DNA from: Proteiniphilum sp. UBA5384
Lineage (GTDB): Bacteria; Bacteroidota; Bacteroidia; Bacteroidales; Dysgonomonadaceae
Direction of reading: 5' to 3'
Assembly: GCF_002410825.1 (NCBI RefSeq)
Contig: NZ_DHOS01000070.1
Coordinates: forward strand, 21,353-85,352
Length of the DNA: 64,000 nt
Positions 45,229 through 54,075 of the stretch are shown here, piece by piece; position 1 is the stretch's first letter, and every line of letters begins with the position of its first letter. The translations under genes were made by a program, and so were the position numbers. The notes below the pieces were generated by a model that saw nothing but the letters and a program-made list of their open reading frames with translations, ran no database searches and was not told the origin of the DNA.

Positions 45229-45365
45229 ATGGAAACCTTTTTTGTACTTCTTTTTGCCTGTGTTTTTGACCGCTTCGTCCTTTGCTTTTCTTCTCTCACC
45301 GGTCACAATCGCTACCAGTGTAGCATGAATATGGGGTGTCGTTTCATCCAGATGTAGTTGATGCA
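45229..45365 (-). pseudogene. MobV/Pre-type relaxase (plasmid mobilisation) remnant
   Basis: The minus-strand frame contains MHQLHLDETTPHIHATLVAI then VTGERRKAKDEAVKNTGKKK. The HxDExxPHxH motif is the metal-binding motif of MobV relaxases, followed by the usual basic stretch. Both ends of the gene are missing, and the fragment is fused to unrelated DNA on each side. It points to a lost mobilisable plasmid or transposon. Confidence 0.7.
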
Positions 45366-45593
45366 TTCGGGAATAATAATTTTCAGCAAAAACGAGCCGA
45401 TCAGTGGTATCAGGCAAAAGTCAAGCAGGGTCTTGAAGTCCCGGAACACCTCGCTGGTTTTTAATGCCTCGAACATAAATCCGAAGCTGACCAGCAGAAA
45501 ACCGAATAATACGATCAGTAGCCAGAAGAGATAATTCTGAACGAGATTTTGTCTGCGCTGCGGGTTATCGATTGAAATTATTTTGCAAGTTGC
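45312..45593 (-). pseudogene. Unrecognised membrane-protein-like open frame without a start
   Basis: A minus-strand frame is open from 45593 to the stop at 45312, with no ATG, GTG or TTG near its beginning. It reads DNPQRRQNLVQNYLFWLLIV then LFGFLLVSFGFMFEALKTSE and later LDFCLIPLIGSFLLKIIIPE, two hydrophobic segments. Its end overlaps the relaxase remnant in another frame. I do not recognise it; it may be a decayed membrane protein of the lost element. Confidence 0.25.
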
Positions 45594-45725
45594 TTATTTA
45601 CAGAGTGAAAGAAGATTTATCGTGTCTTCTACAATAACACAAAAAACACAGAAAGTAGTGTTAGAGCTATAATGGAGTTTTAAGTGCCTCGGCCTTATAG
45701 GTTACACATTTAAAAATAAATAATT

Positions 45726-45854
45726 ATGATAAGAAATATAACAATGAGGGAGTTGCATCAAAATCCTCTTTCACAAGATTTGAGAGAAGAGTATTTGGAA
45801 AAATCGAATATCGAACAACCTGAATATGGACTAATACTTAAAAATAAAAAATAA
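45726..45854 (+). CDS. Small hypothetical protein (42 residues)
   Basis: ATG 45726 opens MIRNITMRELHQNPLSQDLR and ends at TAA 45852. The composition is hydrophilic and acidic, with an amphipathic helix likely over MRELHQNPLSQDLREEYLEK. No family is recognised and no ribosome site is visible. It lies alone between debris and the surface-protein locus. Confidence 0.3.
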   Translation: MIRNITMRELHQNPLSQDLREEYLEKSNIEQPEYGLILKNKK

Positions 45855-45900
45855 ACTGAATATTAACATCTTTAATGCTTCATTTTATCAAAAAATAGAA

Positions 45901-45908
45901 TATATTTG
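45901..45908 (+). promoter_or_regulatory. Promoter -7 element of the nuclease lipoprotein gene
   Basis: TATATTTG matches TAnnTTTG, 100 bases before ATG 46008, at the head of the 46-55 kb surface locus. Confidence 0.5.
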
Positions 45909-46007
45909 CCATTAATATATAACTAAATGTGCGATTTATCTCTTGTGACGAAGATAATCGAAACGTGATAAATCTATATTATTATCAGGAAACTGAAAGC
46001 CAAACCT

Positions 46008-47633
46008 ATGAGAAGGCCAATTTATCTGTATTTTTTGCTATTTATAACCCTGCTTAGTTGTAGCAAGGAAAATAGTTTATTTCCGGATGGGGAAACGGAA
46101 AGGGTTCCTTTACGTTTTTCATCGGTACTTTTCGAGAATGATATTACCCGTGCGAGTGGTACCACATGGGACAGTGGTGACCAGATCGGTATATTTGCCA
46201 TTCGACACCAATCGGCTCTTGATCCCGGAAATATCATCGACAACAATGAGAACCTCCCGTTTGTAACGAATGGCGATGGCTTTTTTTATGCGCAAGGAAA
46301 GCAGATTTACTATCCCGAAGAAGATGCATCGATGGATATTATCGCTTACTATCCTCATAAAAGCGATTTGGATAGTTATAATTATCCCGTGGATATTATC
46401 CTGCAGCCGGAGATTTTTTACAGCAATAACCTCAAGGAGGCAAACAAAGAGAACCCACAGAATAACGGGTTGCAATTCAGGAGGATTCTTTCCCGGATTG
46501 TTTTCAATGTAACCACCACTACCGGTGACGGGGCGTTGAATGGCCTGACTGCCTCCATCGAAGGCGCAAAAACCCAAGCCTCTCTCTCTTTGGTGGATGG
46601 ATCGCTTTCTGTCGATGACCAATCGGTTAAATCCGTCCCTTTGACTGTTTCAGGCACCGATGCGCTAAAACAGGTGTCGGCCATCCTGTTGCCGTCGGAG
46701 AAAACAAACGAAATATCAGTGCAGTTTTCCGTGGGAGGTAAGTCTTATCAATGGAGGGTGCCTTACGTGCTGGAAGCGGGCAAAGTCTACCGCTATGATA
46801 TCAAACTGGATGGGTTGTCGCCGGAAGTGGAGGTGTCGAGTCCTTACATGGAGATGCCGGTATATACATCGAGCGGTACGGCACCTAATTCAGCCGCCGT
46901 CCTGCACATGGTGCATAACAAGAATTGGCTTAATTCCGCCTATCAGTCAAATAGCCCGAATAGCGTCCGTAACTACAGCATATTGTTCGATACGAAAAAT
47001 AGGATTCCTTACTGGGTGGCTTTCCCGATGCATCCGGCCTATATGGCTTCGGGCAACAGAACAGATGCTTGGGAGTATGATCCTATTATTCCGACTAAAG
47101 ACCAGCCGATGCTTTATAGTGGATGGAACGGTAATAACTTTGATAGGGGGCATCTCATGGCAAGTGCCGACAGGAATGCGACACGGGACATCAACAAAAC
47201 CACCTTTTATTTTACCAATATGGCACCACAAAACGGAAAGATGAATGGAGGCACTTGGGCGCAACTTGAAGGGAAGGTGAGGACATGGAGCAAAGAACTC
47301 CAATACGACACCTTGTTTGTGGTGACCGGCTGTATCCTTCCCCAATCACCTGAACCTGTCACTTATGCTGCGGATAACAACGGAGCTAAATCTGCCATAC
47401 CGAAATATCTTTATAAAGCGCTGTTACGGAAAAAGAAAAGTACCGGTGCCTATACCTCTATCGTTTTTAAAATGGAAAATGCGGATACGGGGATATCCTA
47501 TAATGATTCGAGAAGTATTATCTCCGTTGCCGATTTGGAGAGAGAGACCGGATTTACCTTTTTCCCAAACCTTCCGGAGAGTGTGGCGTCCACGGTGAAG
47601 CAGAACAAGTCGATGTCACCTGATTGGAATTAA
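46008..47633 (+). CDS. Surface lipoprotein: fimbrillin-like domain fused to a DNA/RNA non-specific endonuclease
   Basis: 541 residues. The lipobox LLSCSK gives a lipid Cys at about residue 18. A fimbrillin-like domain (about 35-270) contains RASGTTWDSGDQIGIFA and later IIAYYPH, LQFRRILSRI and AGKVYRYDI. The second half (about 290-540) is a NUC1-type nuclease with the metal-dependent motif NNFDRGHLMASADRN (about residues 377-391) and FYFTNMAPQ. The enzyme would cleave nucleic acid at the cell surface. The joining of an adhesin-type domain to a nuclease is unusual but seen in Bacteroidota. It is the first gene of the locus. Confidence 0.88.
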   Translation: MRRPIYLYFLLFITLLSCSKENSLFPDGETERVPLRFSSVLFENDITRASGTTWDSGDQIGIFAIRHQSALDPGNIIDNNENLPFVTNGDGFFYAQGKQIYYPEEDASMDIIAYYPHKSDLDSYNYPVDIILQPEIFYSNNLKEANKENPQNNGLQFRRILSRIVFNVTTTTGDGALNGLTASIEGAKTQASLSLVDGSLSVDDQSVKSVPLTVSGTDALKQVSAILLPSEKTNEISVQFSVGGKSYQWRVPYVLEAGKVYRYDIKLDGLSPEVEVSSPYMEMPVYTSSGTAPNSAAVLHMVHNKNWLNSAYQSNSPNSVRNYSILFDTKNRIPYWVAFPMHPAYMASGNRTDAWEYDPIIPTKDQPMLYSGWNGNNFDRGHLMASADRNATRDINKTTFYFTNMAPQNGKMNGGTWAQLEGKVRTWSKELQYDTLFVVTGCILPQSPEPVTYAADNNGAKSAIPKYLYKALLRKKKSTGAYTSIVFKMENADTGISYNDSRSIISVADLERETGFTFFPNLPESVASTVKQNKSMSPDWN

Positions 47634-47702
47634 TAATAGAATAAGTAGCGATGCTATAAAAATATAAATTTTTTTATTGATCTATTTTAATCTTACGACG
47701 GT

Positions 47703-50042
47703 ATGAAAAGTTTTAAATTGGTTTTAACGTTATTATTCGGAGTACTATTGCTCAATGCATGTGATTCCGACAAAGATTGTCCGCTCAATCCGCTGGATAG
47801 TGCCAATCAGGTAAAATTTCAGGCAACCATCGGAGCTTCAGACTTGCGCGCAAGCGGCACCACATGGGATGCCGGTGACGCTATAGGCGTATATGCGCTG
47901 AACGGAGGTACGAATTTACCCGGAGGCGTGTACCTGGAGAAGGAGAATATAAAGTATACGACTCCCGGAAGTGGGGCGTTTACTGCGGCTACCACCGGTA
48001 TTCCTTTTCCTGAAACGGGGGCGCTCGATTTTATCGCTTACTATCCCTATCAGGAGGTAATCAATAACCATACCTATGCGATTAATGTGGCGAACCAGTC
48101 CAATCCGGCGGCTATTGACCTGTTGTATTCCAATAACGCGAAAGGGGCTACGATCGCTAATCCTACAGTAGGGCTTGAATTCAGGCATATGCTCTCCATG
48201 CTGGTACTGAACGTGGCAGCGGGTGATGGTGTCAATGCATTGGATGGATTAAGCGTTTCGGTCCAGGGCCTGAAAACCAACGGGACTTTCAATCTGACCA
48301 ATGCTGCTATTACTACAGGTGAAACTACCGGTAATATCACCGCAACAACAGCTGTTTCCGGAAAAAGCGCCACAGTGGCCGCCATTTTGGTGCCGGAACA
48401 AGGCCTGGATAACTCCAAAATCAGTTTTTCACTGGCCGGTCAGACTTATGAGTGGATACCCGAGGAGATGTCGTTGGAATCGGGTAAGAAATACACTTAC
48501 TCCATTCAGTTGTCAACCACCGGTGTGAGCCTGCTTCAACCGAATGCCACCATTATCGATTGGGAAGATGCCGATACCGGCACGGGAAGTATTATCCTTA
48601 CCCCGGAAGAAGGAGGAGGCGAGGAGTATATGACCATTGCCGAATTGCGTGCGAAACATACAGGTTCCAACGTGACTATCACCGATGATGTAAAAATAAA
48701 AGTAGTGGTGGTACAAAGCCTCGCCGGAGGAAATTCAACCTCCAAGAAAAATATCGTGGTACAGGACGAGACAGGTGGTATCGCTATCCGGTTTGTAGAT
48801 GATACTGAGGATTTTGATTTTGGTGATGAAATAGAGATTAATATGCAGGGACAGCAGTTATCCGCATATAACGGCTTACTTCAGATAAACAACCTTGTCA
48901 ATGCCAATGCTACCAAGATAGGTACAAAATCTATTGTGGCGAAAGAAATAACGGCCGCCCAACTCGTTAGCGGTGATTATGAATCGCAATACGTGGCTGT
49001 GACTAATGTGCAGGTAGTGTCAGATGATTTAAGTAAGACATTTGCCACGACAAGCGGTCATGGGTCAATCAACATGGAAGCTGAAACCGGTGAAACCTTT
49101 ATTATGTTTACTTCAAGGTATGCAGTATTCCAGGCGGAAACAGTGCCTCAGGGAAGCGGAACGTTGAAGGGACTTGCCAGTGTGAATAATACTACCTACC
49201 AGATTTTGCCGACGGTATTAGACGATGCCGCAGGAATGACCGGCACCCGGTTTGGGGTTACCAACACTTTGACTGTCTCTCCCGGATCAATCCAATTCGA
49301 GGCTATATCAGGAAATACACAAACTATTACTGTTACTGCTTCGGGTGCATGGACAGCTACGACGGAAGGCACTGGCTTTACTGTTAGTCCTACATCCGGA
49401 ACCGGTGATGCTACCGTTACAGCTACAGCTTCTGCTGCTTCAGGTGCCTCCGGAAAGATAGTGTTTACACTGGATGGTACTGCTGTTACAAAAGAAGTGA
49501 CTGTGTCGCAGAAGAGTGCCGGAGGAACAACAGGAAATACTTTATTCCCCGGTTCAGATTTTGACGATTGGAGTGCTTTCCTTGGTTCATTGAATAGTTT
49601 CGGATTGAAATCTGGTTATACCGAACAAAGTAATGATGGTCAAAACGGCTCAAAGGCTTTACGTTTAAATGGTACACCAACTGGGAACGATTATGTGTTT
49701 ACAGCTACTGTTCCTGATGGTTTTTCAGCAGCAGGTAAATCAAAGATCGTATTTTACATTAAAGGAACTTCTGCTAAATCGCTATCACTGAATGTCTATA
49801 AATCAGGTGGCACAACCTATAATATTTTTAATTTGGGAAATTATTCAACTGAGAAAACACTCAAATCCACGGCTCAGAATGACTATTCCGGAACTATTAA
49901 TACTGGAAGTAACTGGCTAAAAGTAATACTTGATATAAATGGTCTTGATATTACTTCAACGGCAGGAGAGAGTTTATTTGCCCTGAAAGTTGGTAAAGAA
50001 GCAGTCTACGATCTCTTAGTCGACGATATCACAATAGAATAA
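47703..50042 (+). CDS. Multidomain surface lipoprotein (fimbrillin-like, DUF5689, BACON, C-terminal sandwich)
   Basis: 779 residues. The lipobox LLNACDS gives a lipid Cys at about residue 20. Domains in order: fimbrillin-like (about 35-300, with RASGTTWDAGDAIGVYALNG), DUF5689 (about 313-510, starting MTIAELRAKHTGSNVTITDD), a BACON domain (about 525-605, VSPGSIQFEAISGNTQTITV) and a beta-sandwich end (about 610-779, FPGSDFDDWSAFLGSLNSFG) like carbohydrate- or surface-binding modules. It probably binds a ligand outside the cell and hands it to the TonB receptor next door, in the place usually taken by SusD. Terminator-like hairpin after the gene. Confidence 0.85.
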   Translation: MKSFKLVLTLLFGVLLLNACDSDKDCPLNPLDSANQVKFQATIGASDLRASGTTWDAGDAIGVYALNGGTNLPGGVYLEKENIKYTTPGSGAFTAATTGIPFPETGALDFIAYYPYQEVINNHTYAINVANQSNPAAIDLLYSNNAKGATIANPTVGLEFRHMLSMLVLNVAAGDGVNALDGLSVSVQGLKTNGTFNLTNAAITTGETTGNITATTAVSGKSATVAAILVPEQGLDNSKISFSLAGQTYEWIPEEMSLESGKKYTYSIQLSTTGVSLLQPNATIIDWEDADTGTGSIILTPEEGGGEEYMTIAELRAKHTGSNVTITDDVKIKVVVVQSLAGGNSTSKKNIVVQDETGGIAIRFVDDTEDFDFGDEIEINMQGQQLSAYNGLLQINNLVNANATKIGTKSIVAKEITAAQLVSGDYESQYVAVTNVQVVSDDLSKTFATTSGHGSINMEAETGETFIMFTSRYAVFQAETVPQGSGTLKGLASVNNTTYQILPTVLDDAAGMTGTRFGVTNTLTVSPGSIQFEAISGNTQTITVTASGAWTATTEGTGFTVSPTSGTGDATVTATASAASGASGKIVFTLDGTAVTKEVTVSQKSAGGTTGNTLFPGSDFDDWSAFLGSLNSFGLKSGYTEQSNDGQNGSKALRLNGTPTGNDYVFTATVPDGFSAAGKSKIVFYIKGTSAKSLSLNVYKSGGTTYNIFNLGNYSTEKTLKSTAQNDYSGTINTGSNWLKVILDINGLDITSTAGESLFALKVGKEAVYDLLVDDITIE

Positions 50043-50072
50043 TCCATCACCTAAGAAGGTGGAATAATTAAC

Positions 50073-50115
50073 TCGGAAGCCGGGCTTTTACCGGCCTGGC
50101 TTCCGATATTTTGCA
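50073..50115 (+). terminator. Terminator-like hairpin before the TonB receptor gene
   Basis: TCGGAAGCC and GGCTTCCGA form a nine-pair stem, with an inner GGGC/GGCC part, followed by TATTTTG. Probably partial termination within the locus. Confidence 0.6.
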
Positions 50116-50133
50116 AATAAATAGTTTTATTAT

Positions 50134-52650
50134 ATGAAACAAAAACTATGGCTTTGGATTTTCCTGCTCTGCTCATTGCCGGCGTTTGCGCAGGAGGTGG
50201 ATGAGAGAGAGCGCATGGTAGAAAGCTTTCAAATGACGGCTACCATCGATGAGATCCAACGCGCGATGGAGGATGATGACGCCGGAGGATTGTCGCAGGA
50301 TGTAAGCGCCATGGTTATCTTCTCCAATGATATTTTTCTGAAGAACGCGGGCTACCAGTTCTCCCAGTTCCGCTACCGTATCCGCGGCTACCAGAGCCGT
50401 TTCGAAGAACGGTACATTAACGGGGTGAACTTCAACGACCAGATCCGCGGAATGTTCAACTATTCCGCCGTCGGTGCGCTCAACGACATGACACGCAACG
50501 GCGACGCGGTGAATTATTTCGCCCCGTCCACCTATTCCTTCGGCTCCATCGGCGGGTCTGAAAATATCAATATGCGCGCGGGAAATTATACCCGGGGTGG
50601 CAAGGCGACCATCTCGCTGACGAACCGAAACTACTACGCACGTAGCATGGTCAGCTATTCCACTGGCATGCAGGATAACGGCTGGGCGGTCAGCGCATCG
50701 CTCGGGGGGCGCTATTCGCACGAAGGAAATATCGAAGGGGTCTTTTATAGGAACATAGCTTATGCCCTTGGTATCGAGAAAGAGGTGAATAACCACCGGA
50801 TTTCGTTCATGACGTTCGGCTCGCCCGTAGAACGGGGACAGCAGGGCTCTTCGTTGCAGGAGGTATATGACCTTGTGGATAATAACCTCTATAACCCGAA
50901 CTGGGGATACCAGAACGGCAAGAAAAGAAATGCGAGGGTGGTAAAATCATACGACCCCACGGGCATTTTGTCGCATGTCTGGAAAATCAATGAATTTACC
51001 ACGCTGACAACCGGGGTGGGGGTGCATTACAACCGTTACGGAGGTACCGCGTTGAACTGGTACAACGGTCCCGACCCGCGTCCCGATTACTATCGTTACC
51101 TGCCCTCATACTATCAGGAAAACCAGACTGCATTCGACTATTATACTTATCTCTGGGAAAAGCAATGCGGAAAAGACAGGGTTTCCCAAATCAACTGGGA
51201 CAAGATGTGGGAAGCAAACCACATCAACAACATGGAAGGAAACGGCTCGGCCATTTATATGGTGGAGGAACGGCGTCGCGACCTGTTTGAAACGGCCATC
51301 AACTCCACGCTCAACACGGAACTTTCGGAACGGGTGAAACTGACAGCCGGCATCGGCTTCAAAAATTCACTGTCGAAACAGTTCAAGACGGTGGATGATC
51401 TGCTGGGAGCACAATACCTGTTAGACACCGACAAGTTTGCCGAACGGGATTTCCCGGGAGATAGGCAGACGGTGCAAAACGACTTGCAACGGCCTGACCG
51501 GAAGGTCTATAAAGACGATGTGTTTGGATACGATTTCAGGTTCAGGGTCAACTCGGCCGATATCTGGTTCCAGCAGGAACATTCGTACCGCCATATCGAC
51601 TTTTATTTCGGATCAAAGCTGAAGTATACTGAATTCCAGCGTGAAGGAAAGATGCAGAACGGCCGGTATCCCGACAATTCTTTGGGTAAAGGAAAAAAAC
51701 ACCGCTTTACCGATTATGCCCTGAAAGGGGGATTGACCTATAAGGTAAGCGGACGCCATTTTATCACGGGAAATATCAGTTACCAGACGGCAGCACCGTT
51801 GGTGGACAACGTATACATCTCTCCGCGTATTACCGACGAGGCGCCGGACAATATAAATAGCATGCAGGTCTTCTCCGCCGATATCAACTATGTGTTTTCA
51901 CTGCCCAACCTTGCCGGACGTGTCACCGTTTTCAATACCAATTTTTATGACGATATGATGCGTATCAGTTATTATCACGATTCGGAAAGGACATTCGTGA
52001 ACCATCAACTGCTGGATGTCAATAAAGTACACCGGGGCATTGAAGTGGGTGTGAACTATAAGTTGAACGACACGTGGAATTTCGACCTGATCGGGTCCAC
52101 TGCTGAATATTATTATGGCAATAACCCCGAGGGGGTGATCAGCTATGAAAACGGAAAAGAGTCGGGGATGGCAGAAAAGGTTTATCTGGACGATTATTAT
52201 CTGGGTGGAACGCCGCAGACGATGGGTACCCTGGGCATCAACTTCTTCCGTAACTACTGGTTCCTGAACCTGAACATCAACGGATTCGGACGGAATTATG
52301 TGGAGATATCGCCGCTCCGCCGGCTGGCATCCAACTATGTAGGGGTGGTGCCTCCGGGAGCCAACGGATTCGACGAAAAGCTCTATAACGCTTACCGGAC
52401 GTTGACTGACCAGGAGAAATTCAAGGGTGGCTATACGCTGGACTTCGGTATCGGTAAGATATGGTACCTGCCTAATCGTAACTCGATCAACTTCAACCTG
52501 GCGGTAAACAACCTGCTGAATAAAAAAGATATACGTACCGGTGGATATGAACAGGCGAGAATCAACCTTGATTATTCCGACCGCTTCGCTTCAAGGTATT
52601 TCTATATGCAGGGCATCAATTGCTTTTTCAATATGAGTTACCGTTTTTAA
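50134..52650 (+). CDS. TonB-dependent outer-membrane receptor
   Basis: 838 residues with a signal peptide ending in LPAFAQ (about residue 20). It lacks the N-terminal carboxypeptidase-like (CNA-B) domain and secretin/STN domain common to SusC proteins, and passes directly to a plug domain (QFRYRIRGYQSRFEERYING, about residue 80) and then the 22-strand barrel, ending in aromatic SYRF. The absence of a SusD partner separates it from glycan systems. Genes on either side encode DUF5689 lipoproteins and nucleases, so nucleotides, oligonucleotides or phosphate compounds may be its cargo (inference). Confidence 0.88.
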   Translation: MKQKLWLWIFLLCSLPAFAQEVDERERMVESFQMTATIDEIQRAMEDDDAGGLSQDVSAMVIFSNDIFLKNAGYQFSQFRYRIRGYQSRFEERYINGVNFNDQIRGMFNYSAVGALNDMTRNGDAVNYFAPSTYSFGSIGGSENINMRAGNYTRGGKATISLTNRNYYARSMVSYSTGMQDNGWAVSASLGGRYSHEGNIEGVFYRNIAYALGIEKEVNNHRISFMTFGSPVERGQQGSSLQEVYDLVDNNLYNPNWGYQNGKKRNARVVKSYDPTGILSHVWKINEFTTLTTGVGVHYNRYGGTALNWYNGPDPRPDYYRYLPSYYQENQTAFDYYTYLWEKQCGKDRVSQINWDKMWEANHINNMEGNGSAIYMVEERRRDLFETAINSTLNTELSERVKLTAGIGFKNSLSKQFKTVDDLLGAQYLLDTDKFAERDFPGDRQTVQNDLQRPDRKVYKDDVFGYDFRFRVNSADIWFQQEHSYRHIDFYFGSKLKYTEFQREGKMQNGRYPDNSLGKGKKHRFTDYALKGGLTYKVSGRHFITGNISYQTAAPLVDNVYISPRITDEAPDNINSMQVFSADINYVFSLPNLAGRVTVFNTNFYDDMMRISYYHDSERTFVNHQLLDVNKVHRGIEVGVNYKLNDTWNFDLIGSTAEYYYGNNPEGVISYENGKESGMAEKVYLDDYYLGGTPQTMGTLGINFFRNYWFLNLNINGFGRNYVEISPLRRLASNYVGVVPPGANGFDEKLYNAYRTLTDQEKFKGGYTLDFGIGKIWYLPNRNSINFNLAVNNLLNKKDIRTGGYEQARINLDYSDRFASRYFYMQGINCFFNMSYRF

Positions 52651-52696
52651 ACTGAATAAAGATAATATGCAACTATCCAATATAAAGAATAAGAAT

Positions 52697-54064
52697 ATGA
52701 AACGAGCAGATAAATTATTTGCCCACCGGATGGCCCGCCGTTTTCTTGGACTGGTCGTGGCGATGACCGTGTTGCTTTCGTGCGAACGGGATTTCCAGGC
52801 ACCGCCCCTGACCGAACCTGCTTATACCGGTCCCGAGGCCAATATGACCATCGCCAAACTGAAATCGTTGTACGCCACCATCACCGACCCCACTTTGATC
52901 GATGTGGATTACACCATCAAGGCAACGGTGGTAGGGAACGATGTGTCGGGAAATATTTTCAAACAGCTCTATATCCAGGATGAAACAGGCGGCATCAACA
53001 TGGGGGTGGACCAGAATTCCATCTTCACCGAATTCCGTGAGGGGCAGGAGATATATGTACAGCTGAAAGGCCTCTATATGGTGATGTATGGCGAACAGCT
53101 ACAGATAGGCTACGGACAGACGAATGCCAACCGCATCCCGTGGGAGATTTTTAATTTCTATGTGCAGAAAAACAAATGGCCCAAGGCTGAAAATGCCGTC
53201 CCGAGGACGGTCAAACTCTCCGAACTGGATGAGACGATGGTCAACACCTTGGTGAAACTGGAGAATGTCTACTTCGTGGATGGCGGCAAATTGCCGTTCA
53301 GCGCGTCGGATGCCACTACTAACCGGTTACTGAAAGATGGAGATGGAAATTCCATTATCGTCAGGAACAGTAACTATGCCAGCTTTGCAGCTGATATGTT
53401 GCCTGAAGGCGGTGGAACACTGGTCGCGGTCCTTTCCAAGTTCCGCGCGGACTGGCAACTGCTTATCCGCTCGATCGACGATTGCCGGAATTTCGGTCAA
53501 CCCATTCCCGGAGGCACCACGCCCGTCGATCCGGATATAAAAACCTATTACACCGAAACATTTGGTACGGCCGATGTGGCGGCACGGCCTTTGATTGCCG
53601 ATTATACCGGATTCGACAACAAGAGTGTGAAATACAGCGATGCTTCGGGATCTGTGTCCGTCCGGACGACGAACACTTTTAACACACCGCACCTCTGGTT
53701 CCCTTCCGGTAAAGATGGTTACCTGACGATTGAGGGGATAGATACATCGGAAGGAACCGGCGAGACGCTGACGTTGAATTACGAACTGACGGCCAATCTT
53801 TTTGATGCGGGTTCGGAAATGAACCTGAATGCGATGGCAGTCACGGTAGATGGCAAAGCGATGGATGTGCCCAGCCAGGTGGTAAGTAATGCCAATGGTG
53901 ATAATAACAAGGTCTATTCTATTTCACTGAAGGGAATACCCGCCAAGAAAGATTTGAAGATCGAGTTCCACGGAAAAGCGGCGGACAATACAATGGGTTT
54001 GCGGTTGGACAATATCTCCATCACTACGGCAAAGGACGAGGTGATAGTGATCAAACCTAAATAG
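52697..54064 (+). CDS. DUF5689 domain lipoprotein
   Basis: 455 residues from ATG 52697; the frame also opens at ATG 52667, but MKRADKLFAHRMARRF directly precedes the hydrophobic LGLVVAMTVLLSCERD, whose lipobox gives a lipid Cys. The DUF5689 domain covers about 45-265 (MTIAKLKSLYATITDPTLID, YIQDETGGINMGVD), and a C-terminal beta-sandwich (about 285-450, YYTETFGTADVAARPLIADY) follows. The same DUF5689 fold occurs in the 47703 gene. It is presumed to sit at the surface beside the receptor. Confidence 0.85.
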   Translation: MKRADKLFAHRMARRFLGLVVAMTVLLSCERDFQAPPLTEPAYTGPEANMTIAKLKSLYATITDPTLIDVDYTIKATVVGNDVSGNIFKQLYIQDETGGINMGVDQNSIFTEFREGQEIYVQLKGLYMVMYGEQLQIGYGQTNANRIPWEIFNFYVQKNKWPKAENAVPRTVKLSELDETMVNTLVKLENVYFVDGGKLPFSASDATTNRLLKDGDGNSIIVRNSNYASFAADMLPEGGGTLVAVLSKFRADWQLLIRSIDDCRNFGQPIPGGTTPVDPDIKTYYTETFGTADVAARPLIADYTGFDNKSVKYSDASGSVSVRTTNTFNTPHLWFPSGKDGYLTIEGIDTSEGTGETLTLNYELTANLFDAGSEMNLNAMAVTVDGKAMDVPSQVVSNANGDNNKVYSISLKGIPAKKDLKIEFHGKAADNTMGLRLDNISITTAKDEVIVIKPK

Positions 54065-54075
54065 AGAGGGTGGAT

